Shown one piece after another: positions 27,247-36,836 of a DNA stretch of 64,000 nt. Each line of letters opens with the position of its first letter. The first letter of the stretch is position 1. This DNA comes from Ruminococcaceae bacterium UBA7080. Lineage in GTDB: Bacteria; Bacillota; Clostridia; Oscillospirales; Acutalibacteraceae. The DNA is taken from NCBI GenBank assembly GCA_002493595.1, contig DKZG01000027.1:1-64000 (forward strand), read 5' to 3'. A program made the position numbers and the translations under genes. The notes below the pieces were generated by a model. It searched no databases, had not been told where the DNA came from, and saw nothing but the letters and a program-made list of their open reading frames with translations.

Positions 27247-27269
27247 ACAATCACCTTAAATAAAAAAAT

Positions 27270-27345
27270 AAGGCAGTACAGCAGCTGATAAGAGCAAGTA
27301 AGACTTCGCCTCTTGCTTAGCATCAGCACCTTTGTACTGCCTTTA
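27270..27345 (-). terminator. Long three-part terminator hairpin
   Basis: On the minus strand an 11-bp base stem (AAGGCAGTACA/TGTACTGCCTT) encloses GCTGAT/ATCAGC and AGCAAG/CTTGCT pairs within 75 bases and is followed by TATTTTTTT. It ends the transcript of the coiled-coil gene at 27371 and lies just before the flippase gene. Confidence 0.8.
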
Positions 27346-27370
27346 ATTTATTTAAACGTCTGATTAATTG

Positions 27371-27841
27371 CTACTGCTTAGATGCATTGGAATCAATGAC
27401 TTCAACGTCATCGGCTTCAACAGAAACTTCATTTTTATTCATCTTGTCAAATTCCTTTTGAAAAGCATCACGTGTACGCTTAGTTGCATAGGAAACCGCT
27501 TCGTTGAATTCAACCTTTGCTTCATCAATTTCGATAGTAAGCACCTCAATTTTCTCTTTAAGTGCTGCAATTTTATTTGCAGTATCCACAAGCTCGCTCT
27601 GCGAAACGGAATCACCGATGTAGCTATTATACTGCAGCTCACCGTATTTTTCAAAAAGCTTTGAAAGCCTGGTCTTTGCATCAAGACATTCAACCTTTTT
27701 ACGGCTGATTTCAAGATGCTCTGCACTTCTTTTGCCAAAGCTTTCAGCCATATCTTTTGTTTTATTAAAAACCTCTTCAAGCTTAGGGTTATTAATGCTT
27801 AAATCCCCGGAGCCGAATAAGTCACCAAATTTTATTGCCAT
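27371..27841 (-). CDS. Coiled-coil protein of unknown function
   Basis: Not recognised. A 156-residue, charged, helical protein; heptad-like runs cover about 15-135 (NKTKDMAESFGKRSAEHLE, KIAALKEKIEVLTIEIDEAKVEFNEAV). No signal peptide or membrane segment. GAGGTGG precedes the ATG. It follows hemZ by about 95 bases in the same direction and ends at a strong terminator, so it may be the last gene of the long his-recJ-relA string. Confidence 0.75.
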   Translation of the reverse strand: MAIKFGDLFGSGDLSINNPKLEEVFNKTKDMAESFGKRSAEHLEISRKKVECLDAKTRLSKLFEKYGELQYNSYIGDSVSQSELVDTANKIAALKEKIEVLTIEIDEAKVEFNEAVSYATKRTRDAFQKEFDKMNKNEVSVEADDVEVIDSNASKQ

Positions 27842-27936
27842 AATACCACCTCATTAATATTGTATTACAAGTTGTAAAATAATGCAATACTTTAAGGCAA
27901 ATAAATACTGAATCGCTATCAAACTTATATGTCATA

Positions 27937-29370
27937 TTATTTATATTCGCTGTAAAAGCTTTTTATACCGGACTTTCTTAAAATAACCTGATCAAAATTA
28001 TCAACATATTCATAAGGATATTTATAGTTGTATATACGATCTATTTTGCCTGTAAGCTGATTTTTAAGCCTTGTTACTGCACCGGCACCTGCTGCAAAAA
28101 CAGAATGCGTTTCATCCATCATATAAACATTATAAAGACAATCATTTCCAGGCTTACACCAGCCAACATTCTCAAGATTGCCAATAGATTTAGACTGCCT
28201 GTACATATAATAGGGATAATATCCATTAGATTTTAATGCAGCATTGGAATAATTAACCATAGAATCAGCAGTCAACCTGTCACTTAAATCAAAGGTGCTG
28301 CTTCGTGTCACCAAATAAGCAGCAGATTTTAGTGCAAGGGTATGTACGGTTATCGACTCTGCACCCAGATTCACACCGGTATCTATACTGTTTCGGAATG
28401 AATCAAGGGTATCTTTCGGGAGTCCTGCTATAAAATCCATATTTATGTTATCAAAATCGCACTGCCTTGCCAGCTCAAAAGCATCAAGTGCCTGTTTTGA
28501 GGTATGCTTGCGTCCGATAGCCTCTAAAACCTCATCATTAAAGGACTGAGGATTGATACTTATTCTGTTTACCCCGGCCGTTTTTAGCGTCTTAAGTTTC
28601 TCAAGACTTACGGTATCAGGTCTGCCCGCCTCAACCGTATATTCACGCAAGGCGGATAGGTCAAAGCTCTTTTCTATAGTCAAAAAAAGCTTTGCAAGCA
28701 AATTCGCATCAAGCGTAGTAGGTGTACCGCCTCCAAAATAAATCGTTTCAAGCCTAAGACCGAGCTGAGAGGACAATGTTCCGATTTCTTCCAGCTCATT
28801 ACAAAGCAAATCCACATACGGGTTCATCAGTTTCTGTGTACGCTCTATGGAATGAGATACAAACGAGCAATAGCTGCAGCGTGTAGGGCAAAAAGGAATA
28901 GAAACGTAAAGAGAAAATGAATTATTCTTTGAAAGCGAAATAATTCTGTTTTCATGCTGCATAACCTCTGCCGTAAGCTGCACCTTTTGGGGATGCACGA
29001 GAAACTCATTTTTAAAATAATCCTTTGCTCCCTGCTCCCCCCGCTCTTTGGCAATGCGATGCATAAGCTTTGCAGGACGCACGCCGTAAAGTATGCCCCA
29101 CGCAGGACTAAAGCCCATAATTGAACTTAATGTATCATAGAGCAAAACAGACATTGCAGTTGCCGTATCAGGATGGCAATGCACATCACTGGATTTTTTC
29201 AGCCGTTTATCATATACCTTGGCATCCACAATCAAGCTGCTGTCAGTTTTTTGTGTAACAACAACTATATCTGCTTCACCGTCATCCTTAATTTTCTCAT
29301 ACGGAAAAAAGACTGTACAAAGATTTTTCATATCGTATGAAAAGGGATGATTTATTACTTTCAGTACCAT
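27937..29370 (-). CDS. hemZ: Coproporphyrinogen dehydrogenase-like radical SAM protein HemZ
   Basis: A radical SAM enzyme of the HemN/HemZ group. The cluster motif CPTRCSYC lies near residue 160 in SIPFCPTRCSYCSF; GGGTPT follows near 215, and the HemN-type stretch NMDFIAGLP near 310. The ATG at 29370 (MVLKVINHPFSY) gives 478 residues, close to B. subtilis HemZ; a longer frame runs into the preceding gene. It starts 4 bases after the stop of the metallo-hydrolase gene. Heme role is inferred; many HemN-like proteins do other chemistry. Confidence 0.87.
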   Translation of the reverse strand: MVLKVINHPFSYDMKNLCTVFFPYEKIKDDGEADIVVVTQKTDSSLIVDAKVYDKRLKKSSDVHCHPDTATAMSVLLYDTLSSIMGFSPAWGILYGVRPAKLMHRIAKERGEQGAKDYFKNEFLVHPQKVQLTAEVMQHENRIISLSKNNSFSLYVSIPFCPTRCSYCSFVSHSIERTQKLMNPYVDLLCNELEEIGTLSSQLGLRLETIYFGGGTPTTLDANLLAKLFLTIEKSFDLSALREYTVEAGRPDTVSLEKLKTLKTAGVNRISINPQSFNDEVLEAIGRKHTSKQALDAFELARQCDFDNINMDFIAGLPKDTLDSFRNSIDTGVNLGAESITVHTLALKSAAYLVTRSSTFDLSDRLTADSMVNYSNAALKSNGYYPYYMYRQSKSIGNLENVGWCKPGNDCLYNVYMMDETHSVFAAGAGAVTRLKNQLTGKIDRIYNYKYPYEYVDNFDQVILRKSGIKSFYSEYK

Positions 29371-29374
29371 ATAT

Positions 29375-29995
29375 TTACTTCTTCTCCATATAAGGGTTAT
29401 TCGCACGTTCAAAATCAAGAGTGGACATTCTGTCATGACCCGGATAAACTGCAGGATTTCCATCAAGTGCAGCAAGCTTATTCAAGCTTTTAACAATTTC
29501 AGCTGATGAGCCGCCCGGAAAATCCGTACGGCCGCAAGAGCAAAAGAAAAGCGTATCCCCTGTAAACAGCTTATCACCGCACAAATAACAAACACCGCCT
29601 TTGGTATGACCGGGTGTAGCTATAACTCTGATTTCACTTTCACCAAGGCGAATCACATTCCCATCGGAAACTAAAAAATCAGCTTCGGTATTATTGTGCT
29701 CTGCTAAACAAAATGCAGCCAGGCTTGCCTTTGATGATGACAGCATTTCTGCATCCTCTCGGCTGATTACAACTTTGGCGCCTGTTAATTCTTTTACTGC
29801 TTTAACACCTGCAATATGGTCAAAATGACCATGAGTAAGCAGAATATATTCAAGCTGAGAGCCTGAAATAAAATCTTTCATCTTATCGCTGTATTCGGTG
29901 CAGTCAATCAAAGCAGATTTGCCCGTAGCAGTATCCGTAATAAGATAGCAATTATTTTCAAGACTGCCGAACACGGCACTTTTTACACTAAGCAT
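29375..29995 (-). CDS. Metallo-beta-lactamase fold hydrolase (glyoxalase II-like)
   Basis: A 206-residue MBL hydrolase with the metal motif THGHFDHIAG near 55, a second histidine in ATPGHTKGGVC near 132, and FTGDTLF near 148. It belongs to the GloB-like group that splits thioesters such as S-lactoyl thiols, but the exact substrate is uncertain. The start overlaps the dtd stop by one base (TAATG). A relative of this gene follows dtd in other Clostridia. Confidence 0.88.
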   Translation of the reverse strand: MLSVKSAVFGSLENNCYLITDTATGKSALIDCTEYSDKMKDFISGSQLEYILLTHGHFDHIAGVKAVKELTGAKVVISREDAEMLSSSKASLAAFCLAEHNNTEADFLVSDGNVIRLGESEIRVIATPGHTKGGVCYLCGDKLFTGDTLFFCSCGRTDFPGGSSAEIVKSLNKLAALDGNPAVYPGHDRMSTLDFERANNPYMEKK

Positions 29996-30447
29996 TATTT
30001 CAAATCCTTACTATTGAGAATAATTGTAACAGGCCCGTCATTAAGCAGGGATACCTTCATATCAGCACCGAATTTGCCTGTATCAACCTTTTTTACCCCT
30101 GACTGTCTAAGTTTTTCTACAAAATACAAATACAAAGCCTTTGCTTCATCAGGAGATGCTGAGCCGATAAAACTCGGCCGCCTGCCGTGCGAGCAATCGG
30201 CACAAAGCGTAAACTGCGAAACTACAAGTATTTCCCCGTCAATATCGAGACATGATAAATTCATCTTGCCTTGATCATCCTCAAATATGCGAAGAACAGG
30301 TATCTTTTTTATCAGCTTGTCTGCATCGGCGGACGTATCCCCTAACTCCACACCAAGCAAAATCATTAATCCCTTATCCGTTTTGCCCACTTCACTGCCG
30401 TCAATAACGACAGATGAATGGGAAACCCTTTGTATTACTGCAATCAT
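29995..30447 (-). CDS. dtd: D-aminoacyl-tRNA deacylase
   Basis: Removes D-amino acids wrongly attached to tRNA. Family marks are VIQRVSHSSV at the start, VSQFTLCAD near 78 (usual SQFTL) and NDGPVTI near 137. The ATG at 30447 overlaps the relA stop (TGATG). 150 residues, normal. recJ-(apt)-relA-dtd is a conserved Firmicutes order. Confidence 0.95.
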   Translation of the reverse strand: MIAVIQRVSHSSVVIDGSEVGKTDKGLMILLGVELGDTSADADKLIKKIPVLRIFEDDQGKMNLSCLDIDGEILVVSQFTLCADCSHGRRPSFIGSASPDEAKALYLYFVEKLRQSGVKKVDTGKFGADMKVSLLNDGPVTIILNSKDLK

Positions 30448-32651
30448 CAAACACCGCTTCTTTCTATATGATAAACTCCGTCAACCTTTCGCAGAATTCT
30501 GAGAACACTTTCAAGATGCTCTTTTGAATTGACGGATACAGTCATTGTTGTAAGGCAGTTGCCCTCGTTGATAGGTCTTGCATTTATGGAATGTATCTTA
30601 ACATGTGCATTGGCCATTTTTGTTGTAATATCAAGCACCACACCATCACGGTCTATAGCGTAAACATCAATGGTTGACCTCGCTTCAATCTGAACACTGC
30701 TGTCCCAATGACAATGCACCCAGCGCTGCGGTTCAGACGACAAAGCTATATCAGCCGGCACATTTACACAATCACGCCTATGAATTGTCAAGCCTGTACC
30801 ACGGTTAATAAAGCCGATAATCTGCTCACCGGGTACCGGTGCACAGCAGCGTGCCATTTTAATAAGACAATTATCAATCCCCTCAACAACCACTCCGTTG
30901 GTACTTTTAGACGAAGTATTATCACTGATATTCAATACGGGTTTAGGAACAATGGTTTCTTTTGGCTTCCAATTACGGTTATACTCATCCTTAATACCCG
31001 GCATAAGGCGGGTTATCTGTATACCGCCATAGCCGACAGCGGCATAGAAATCATCAAGCTCTGCAAAATGCTGACGTGCGGCAATGTGCTTTATGAATTT
31101 TTCGTACTGCTCAGCATCAAGACGAATAAAGTTGCGCTTCATCTCGCGTTCAACCTCGGATTTGCCCTGAACAATATTTTCATCACGTTTTTCTTTTTTA
31201 AACCAAGAGCGAATTTTACTTCTTGACTCACCTGTTTTAACGATATTAAGCCAATCTCTGCTGGGACCCTTACCTTGCTGATTTGAGGTAAGAATTTCAA
31301 CAATTTCGCCTGTTTTAACCTTATAGTCAAGATTAACAATCTTTCCGTTTACTTTTGCACCTACCATCTTATTTCCGACAGCCGAATGAATTGCATATGC
31401 AAAATCAATAACCGTTGATCCCTTAGGAAGGGATTTAACATCACCTCTCGGAGTAAAAATGTACACTTCCTCAACGGAAAGATCCCCTTTGATATTCGCA
31501 ACGAGCTCTTCAGCGTTTTCAGTCTCATTGCCGGCTTCCAGTATTCTGTGTATCCACTCAAGATTGTTGTCCATTCTGTCTCTGCCGCCCTTGCCGAGCT
31601 TATACTTCCAGTGAGCAGCAATACCGAATTCGGCAGTACGGTGCATATCCCATGTGCGTATCTGCACCTCAAAAGGAATGCCGGATTTTGAAAGCACGGT
31701 TGTATGAAGTGACTGATACATATTTGGCTTAGGCATTGAGATATAATCCTTAAATCTGCCCGGAAGCGGCTGAAACATATCATGAATGATACCAAGTGCA
31801 TTATAACAGTCTATCATGGAATCAACAATAATTCTAACTGCATAAATGTCAAAAATCTGCTCAAAATTCTTACCTTTAATATAAACCTTACGGAATATGC
31901 CGTGAACAGATTTGACGCGAGAAACAATTTGAACATTATTCATGACAGGCTTAATTTTATCACTTATCTGTTGTGTAATATCATTTAAAAATTTCTCTCC
32001 CTGCTCCTTTTTCATAGAGAGATTCTTCTCAATCTCCTTATAAGCTATAGGGTCGAGATAATAAATTGCCAAATCCTCAAGCTCTTCTTTAATAGGGCGG
32101 ATACCTAAGCGATGCGCAATAGGGGCATAAATCTCAAGTGTTTCAAGACTTTTTTCACGCTGCTTATGCTCAGGCATATGCTCAAGAGTCCGCATATTAT
32201 GAAGCCGGTCACACAGTTTAATAATAATTACACGTATATCCTCATTCATTGCAATGAACATTTTACGTATATTCTCTGCCTGCACCTCTTCTCTTGTTGA
32301 AAGAGGAATTTGACCCAGCTTGGTTACACCGTCAACAAGAAGTGCAACATCGCTGCCAAATTCTTTTTTTATATAATCAAGATCATATTCGGTATCCTCT
32401 ACAACATCATGAAGCAATGCACCCATTATACACTCATTATCCATGCCAAGTTTAAAGAGAATTTTTGCCACGGCAACCGGGTGCATAATATACGGTTCAC
32501 CGGAACGCCTGCGTTGGTTTTTGTGTGCATCATGGGCAAGCTTATACGCCTTTTCTATTTTTTTACAATCGTACTGCGTACTTTTTTTTACTTCATAAAA
32601 GAACGCATCAAAACCATCGTTATATTCTTTATCGTAAACCGTATTACTCAA
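30447..32651 (-). CDS. relA: Bifunctional (p)ppGpp synthetase/hydrolase RelA/SpoT
   Basis: Makes and degrades the starvation alarmone. The HD hydrolase domain (about 45-190) has MGALLHDVVEDTEY; the synthetase domain follows (about 230-350, RVKSVHGIFRKV); a TGS domain lies near 390-450; a zinc-finger-like region with CCAPVPGEQIIGF near 605; an ACT domain ends the protein. 734 residues is typical. It starts at TTG and overlaps recJ by 8 bases. Here apt, which usually separates recJ and relA, is absent. Confidence 0.96.
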   Translation of the reverse strand: MSNTVYDKEYNDGFDAFFYEVKKSTQYDCKKIEKAYKLAHDAHKNQRRRSGEPYIMHPVAVAKILFKLGMDNECIMGALLHDVVEDTEYDLDYIKKEFGSDVALLVDGVTKLGQIPLSTREEVQAENIRKMFIAMNEDIRVIIIKLCDRLHNMRTLEHMPEHKQREKSLETLEIYAPIAHRLGIRPIKEELEDLAIYYLDPIAYKEIEKNLSMKKEQGEKFLNDITQQISDKIKPVMNNVQIVSRVKSVHGIFRKVYIKGKNFEQIFDIYAVRIIVDSMIDCYNALGIIHDMFQPLPGRFKDYISMPKPNMYQSLHTTVLSKSGIPFEVQIRTWDMHRTAEFGIAAHWKYKLGKGGRDRMDNNLEWIHRILEAGNETENAEELVANIKGDLSVEEVYIFTPRGDVKSLPKGSTVIDFAYAIHSAVGNKMVGAKVNGKIVNLDYKVKTGEIVEILTSNQQGKGPSRDWLNIVKTGESRSKIRSWFKKEKRDENIVQGKSEVEREMKRNFIRLDAEQYEKFIKHIAARQHFAELDDFYAAVGYGGIQITRLMPGIKDEYNRNWKPKETIVPKPVLNISDNTSSKSTNGVVVEGIDNCLIKMARCCAPVPGEQIIGFINRGTGLTIHRRDCVNVPADIALSSEPQRWVHCHWDSSVQIEARSTIDVYAIDRDGVVLDITTKMANAHVKIHSINARPINEGNCLTTMTVSVNSKEHLESVLRILRKVDGVYHIERSGV

Positions 32652-34677
32652 TATTAAGCCTTCCCTTCAGGGTTTTGATTATATTCGTATTTTCAAGGTT
32701 TGCCTTGCCCTCGGTTTTATTAAGCAGAATTTTTCTACCGTCACGGCTGATAAGACCGGCCTGACATAATGTCTCCAAAGCAAAATACAGCTGCGCATAC
32801 GTTATGCTCTGTCCCATTGCAAAATACAAATCATCAAAGCCATACTGCCAGCCTTCGCTTTGCTTCAAAAATCTGTACAGCAATGCAAACACATTTCTGT
32901 CAGGATAAATACCATCCTGCGCATAATCTCCTAATCTGAATAACTCAAAGCTGCTTTTTTCACGAAAGTATTTATCATCGTCTGTTGCATTAAGCCTTAT
33001 ATCCTGTGCACATATTGACAAATAATACCTGCCTTTATAATAATTCTTTGAAATCTTTATTGCAATATCCAGCATATCACCGTTTTTATACGAAAAATCC
33101 TCCTGTGCTGTCTGAAACTTCACGATTTTAAAACTTCTGCCTTTTTTTTCAACCTCAAATCGGATATGTTTTCCGTCACCGATTGAAGTGACACTCATAA
33201 GCTTTACGTTAAACAATCCGAAAATCGGCTGAGAATTACCGGCGCCGTACGGTTCAAGCTGCATAAGATTATCAACTAAATCCGTATTCAGATAGAAAGG
33301 AGAGAGCTTACAATCCAGCTTGAGTACCTGTTCAGGCATAACAGGATACATTTTGGCTGCATATTCATTAATGCGCTGTCTGAATATATGAATATCGGAT
33401 TCGGATAATCCTAATCCGGCCGCCAATGGATGACCGCCGAAATGGGTAAGCAAATCGCTGCAGGAGGAAATTGCATCAAATATATTAAAACCATCAACAC
33501 TCCTTGCAGAGCCTGTACAGCTGCCATCATCATGAATACCGATTATAACAGCAGGTTTGCCATATAAAGAAACAACATGGGATGCTGAAATACCTATGAC
33601 GCCCCGGTGGTAATTCCTTCCTGCAATAACAATTACCCTGTCTTCAACAAGCTCAGGATTATCCGAAACTGCAATGGCAATATCATCGGCAATATTCTTT
33701 TCCACCTCATGTCTGTGATTGTTTTCTATATTAAGCTGCTGTGCCTTAAAGTGTGCTTGCTCATAATCGTCGCAGATTAAAAGCTCAAGAGCTTTTGAAG
33801 CGGTATCCATTCTGCCGGCAGCATTTATACGTGGGCAAAGCTGAAAAGCAGCATCAACAGCTGTCAGCTCATTATCAGCATTGCCGGCCGCCTCTCTGAG
33901 TGCTTCAATACCAATTCGCGAGCCGTTATTAATAAGCTCCAAACCGGCTTTTACAAAATCTCTGTTCTCACTTTTCAGTGCCACAACATCACCAATTGTG
34001 CCAAGTGCAACAAGGTCTGCATATTGCTCAAGCATTTCACCTGCATCCCCATCATAAAGTGCACAGGCCAACTTAAATGCAACGCCTACTCCGGCAAAGT
34101 CACGAAACTTAAGTTTATTTTCTTTTCTGTGGGGATTGATAACTGCACATGCCTTAGGCAAAATATCACCCACCAGATGATGATCGGTAATAATCAGCTC
34201 CATACCAAGTGAATATATATATTCAGCCTCATCTACAGCGGATATTCCGTTATCAACGGTTATGATTAAATTGGTACCTCGTGATTTGATTTCATCAATA
34301 GCATTATTATTCATACCATAACCATCGATTAAACGATTGGGAATAAAATAGGTAACATCCGCGCCCATACTTTCAAAAAAAGTATAGAGCAGTGCGGTAG
34401 AAGTAACACCGTCACAATCATAATCACCATAAATGCATATTTTTTCACAGTTATCAAGCGCTTTATTAATACGAGAAACAGCCTTATCCATATCTTTTAA
34501 TGAATAAGGCGAGGTAAAAGCACAGCTGTCAGACAAAAAGTCCGACATAGATAGCTCATCATCTATCCCTCTTGAAACAAGCAAAAAAGCAATAAACGGG
34601 TCAATATTCAGTTTTTCACTGAGCATGGATGCCTTTTCTTTATCGGCATCTGCAACTATCCATCTTTTATGCGACAT
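32644..34677 (-). CDS. recJ: Single-stranded-DNA-specific exonuclease RecJ
   Basis: 5'-to-3' exonuclease for recombination and repair. DHH motifs are clear: IYGDYDCDGVTST near 80, ITVDNGIS near 138, ITDHHLVGD near 160; the DHHA1 domain has FGGHPLAAGL near 420; OB-like and C-terminal parts follow. 677 residues, at the longer Firmicutes end. Its start overlaps the hisE stop by one base (TAATG), tying it translationally to the his genes. Confidence 0.95.
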   Translation of the reverse strand: MSHKRWIVADADKEKASMLSEKLNIDPFIAFLLVSRGIDDELSMSDFLSDSCAFTSPYSLKDMDKAVSRINKALDNCEKICIYGDYDCDGVTSTALLYTFFESMGADVTYFIPNRLIDGYGMNNNAIDEIKSRGTNLIITVDNGISAVDEAEYIYSLGMELIITDHHLVGDILPKACAVINPHRKENKLKFRDFAGVGVAFKLACALYDGDAGEMLEQYADLVALGTIGDVVALKSENRDFVKAGLELINNGSRIGIEALREAAGNADNELTAVDAAFQLCPRINAAGRMDTASKALELLICDDYEQAHFKAQQLNIENNHRHEVEKNIADDIAIAVSDNPELVEDRVIVIAGRNYHRGVIGISASHVVSLYGKPAVIIGIHDDGSCTGSARSVDGFNIFDAISSCSDLLTHFGGHPLAAGLGLSESDIHIFRQRINEYAAKMYPVMPEQVLKLDCKLSPFYLNTDLVDNLMQLEPYGAGNSQPIFGLFNVKLMSVTSIGDGKHIRFEVEKKGRSFKIVKFQTAQEDFSYKNGDMLDIAIKISKNYYKGRYYLSICAQDIRLNATDDDKYFREKSSFELFRLGDYAQDGIYPDRNVFALLYRFLKQSEGWQYGFDDLYFAMGQSITYAQLYFALETLCQAGLISRDGRKILLNKTEGKANLENTNIIKTLKGRLNIE

Positions 34678-35000
34678 TATGTATTCTTATCCACCACATG
34701 AAATTTTTTTAAATTACCGGCCTTTGCGGCTCTCTTTTCAAGTTCGGCTTCGATATCCTCGGGCATAATACCCTGATTCGCCATCATAACAAGTGTATGA
34801 TAAATCAAATCCGTAATTTCATACACTGTTTCCTCTTTATCATTATTCTTAGCGGCAATCACCATTTCGGTACATTCTTCGCCGACCTTTTTTAAAATCT
34901 TATCAATTCCCTTATCAAAAAGATAGCAGGTATATGAGCCCTCCTGCCGATCAGCCTTTCTGTCGAGAATTGTTTGGTATTCTGCTTTAATATAATCCAT
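34677..35000 (-). CDS. hisE: Phosphoribosyl-ATP pyrophosphatase HisE
   Basis: Second step of histidine synthesis. A 107-residue MazG-like helical protein with DRQEGSYTCYLFDKGIDKILKKVGEECTE and the acidic metal site around EETVYEITDLIYH. GGAGGACTCTT precedes the ATG. Kept separate from hisI, as in many Clostridia. Confidence 0.94.
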   Translation of the reverse strand: MDYIKAEYQTILDRKADRQEGSYTCYLFDKGIDKILKKVGEECTEMVIAAKNNDKEETVYEITDLIYHTLVMMANQGIMPEDIEAELEKRAAKAGNLKKFHVVDKNT

Positions 35001-35021
35001 AAGAGTCCTCCGATTCTTTCT

Positions 35022-35339
35022 TTATTTAATTTTATTGAAAAAACAGGAATGACTGCCGGTATGGCAGGCAGCACCTGTCTGAATGACCTTAATTAAAAGC
35101 GTATCATCGTCACAATCACCATGGATAGAAACAATTTTTTGAAGATGACCGGAAGTTGCCCCTTTATTCCAAAGCTCCTGTCTTGAGCGTGACCAAAACC
35201 ATGTATACCCTGTCTCAAGCGTCCTTTGCATGGATTGCCTGCTCATATAGGCAAGCATTAAGACTTCGCCTGTAGAGTCCTCCTGCACAATTGCAGGAAT
35301 CAAATCCGATTTCTTAAAATACTTTTCTACATCTGTCAT
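35022..35339 (-). CDS. hisI: Phosphoribosyl-AMP cyclohydrolase HisI
   Basis: Third step of histidine synthesis, a zinc enzyme. Marks: [33 protein letters not shown], and the Cys/Asp metal ligands in DCDDDTLL and CHTGSHSCF. The ATG at 35339 overlaps the hisA stop (ATGA) and has GGAGG at the right distance; an ATG two codons upstream is too close to that site. Confidence 0.94.
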   Translation of the reverse strand: MTDVEKYFKKSDLIPAIVQEDSTGEVLMLAYMSRQSMQRTLETGYTWFWSRSRQELWNKGATSGHLQKIVSIHGDCDDDTLLIKVIQTGAACHTGSHSCFFNKIK

Positions 35340-36049
35340 TTGCATGCCTCCACTGCTTCAGCTAAATTAAGGGTACCTTCATATATACTTTTGCCGCATA
35401 TTGCACCATAAAGCCCACTATCACGAAGCTTGACTATATCATTCATATTTGTTACACCGCCTGAAGCAGTAATATTGCAGGAAACAGCACTGTTAATCTC
35501 ATTAAGCTGCTTAAGATTCGGGCCGGACAATGTACCATCCTTACTTATATCCGTAAAGATAATGGTATTTACGCCGACAGATTCCATCTGTTTTGCTAAA
35601 TCCGTAAAATATACGTTGCTGCTTTCAACCCATCCCTCTGTTGCTGCAAAACCGTTTTTTGCATCAATACCAACAGCTATAACATTGCCGAATTCCTTAA
35701 CAGCCTCTTTAACAAGCTGTGGATTTTTAAGAGCAACCGAACCGAGAATAATCCCGGAGATGCCACTGTTGACGTAGAAATCAATATCCTTCATCGTGCG
35801 TATACCACCGCCCAGTTCCACCTTAAGAGGAGTCTGCTGAGCAACACGTATAAACGTATCGGCATTAACAGGTTCTTTTTTCAGAGAACCCTCAAGGTCA
35901 ACCATATGTATCCACTCACAGCCTGCTTTTACAAAACTGTCAGCAGTTTCAAGTGCATCTGATGCAACCTGCTTGGCCGTTGAAAAATCGCCTTTATAAA
36001 GCCTGACCGGCTTACCGCCGATAATGTCTATTGCAGGAAAAATAATCAT
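35336..36049 (-). CDS. hisA: ProFAR isomerase HisA
   Basis: Amadori isomerase of the fourth step. TIM barrel with catalytic aspartates in [19 protein letters not shown] at the N-terminus and [13 protein letters not shown] near 168; IHMVDLEGS near 48 is typical. 237 residues. Its start shares one base with the hisB stop. The hisH gene expected before it and hisF expected after it are missing. Confidence 0.95.
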   Translation of the reverse strand: MIIFPAIDIIGGKPVRLYKGDFSTAKQVASDALETADSFVKAGCEWIHMVDLEGSLKKEPVNADTFIRVAQQTPLKVELGGGIRTMKDIDFYVNSGISGIILGSVALKNPQLVKEAVKEFGNVIAVGIDAKNGFAATEGWVESSNVYFTDLAKQMESVGVNTIIFTDISKDGTLSGPNLKQLNEINSAVSCNITASGGVTNMNDIVKLRDSGLYGAICGKSIYEGTLNLAEAVEACK

Positions 36050-36627
36050 TAAAGAACTCCTTTTGTTGAAAGAACTGAACCATCCTGATTTCTTCTTGAA
36101 GCGAGATTCATTGCGTGTGCAACAGCCTTAAAAATCGCCTCAATCTCATGATGTGCATTTGCTCCGTATGGTACACTGATATGAAGTGTTATGCAGGCAT
36201 TCATTGCAAATGCTCTGAAAAATTCCTCAGTTACACAAGTTTCATAATCGCCGCAAAGCTCCTGCTCAAAGGATGCTTTGAACACAAGAAATGGTCTGTT
36301 TGAAATATCAAGCACACAGCTTGCAAGTGCTTCGTCCATAGGAATTGAAAAAGAACCGTAACGCACAATACCGCTCATATCACCGAGTGCCTGCTTAAAA
36401 GCCATACCCAATGCAATACCGGTATCCTCTACCGTATGATGTGTATCTACTTCCAAATCACCTGTAACCCTAATTTTTAAGCCAAATCCACCGTGAACGC
36501 CAAAGGCCGTCAGCATATGATCAAAAAAGCCGACACCTGTTGCAATGTCAACGTCACCGCCATCCAGGTTAAGTTCAATTTTAATTTGCGTTTCTTTTGT
36601 ATTTCTTTCAATTAAAGCTGTTCTCAT
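36049..36627 (-). CDS. hisB: Imidazoleglycerol-phosphate dehydratase HisB
   Basis: Dehydrates IGP. The manganese-binding motifs DTHHTVEDTGIALG near 60 and ANAHHEIEAIFKA near 158 are both present. A monofunctional 192-residue enzyme. AGGTGACTT precedes the ATG. Nine bases downstream of the DUF3006 gene. Confidence 0.95.
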   Translation of the reverse strand: MRTALIERNTKETQIKIELNLDGGDVDIATGVGFFDHMLTAFGVHGGFGLKIRVTGDLEVDTHHTVEDTGIALGMAFKQALGDMSGIVRYGSFSIPMDEALASCVLDISNRPFLVFKASFEQELCGDYETCVTEEFFRAFAMNACITLHISVPYGANAHHEIEAIFKAVAHAMNLASRRNQDGSVLSTKGVL

Positions 36628-36635
36628 AAGTCACC

Positions 36636-36836
36636 TCAATCAATAAATAAATCATCCATCAGCCTGTCTATTTTTTGCTTTCTGTTATCTGTTTCAGGTG
36701 CATCGGCAGTAATACTTAAAACATCGCCTTCCTTAACATTTTCCGGAAGAGCATTTAATGAAACATCAATCATCAAGCCGTTTTCTGCTTCACAGACTGC
36801 AGTCTTATCTTCAATTCTGTCAATTATCCATTTCAT
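36636..36836 (-). CDS. DUF3006 domain protein
   Basis: A 66-residue, mostly beta protein starting MKWIIDRIEDKTAVCEAENGLMIDVS, which fits DUF3006. Members often sit beside ComEC-type secreted hydrolases, exactly as here (start next to that gene's stop). Function unknown. Confidence 0.78.
   Translation of the reverse strand: MKWIIDRIEDKTAVCEAENGLMIDVSLNALPENVKEGDVLSITADAPETDNRKQKIDRLMDDLFID

Noticed and set aside
30708..31226. 172-codon plus-strand frame opposite relA
   Set aside because: Antisense to well-conserved TGS/ACT-region coding sequence, no ribosome binding site.
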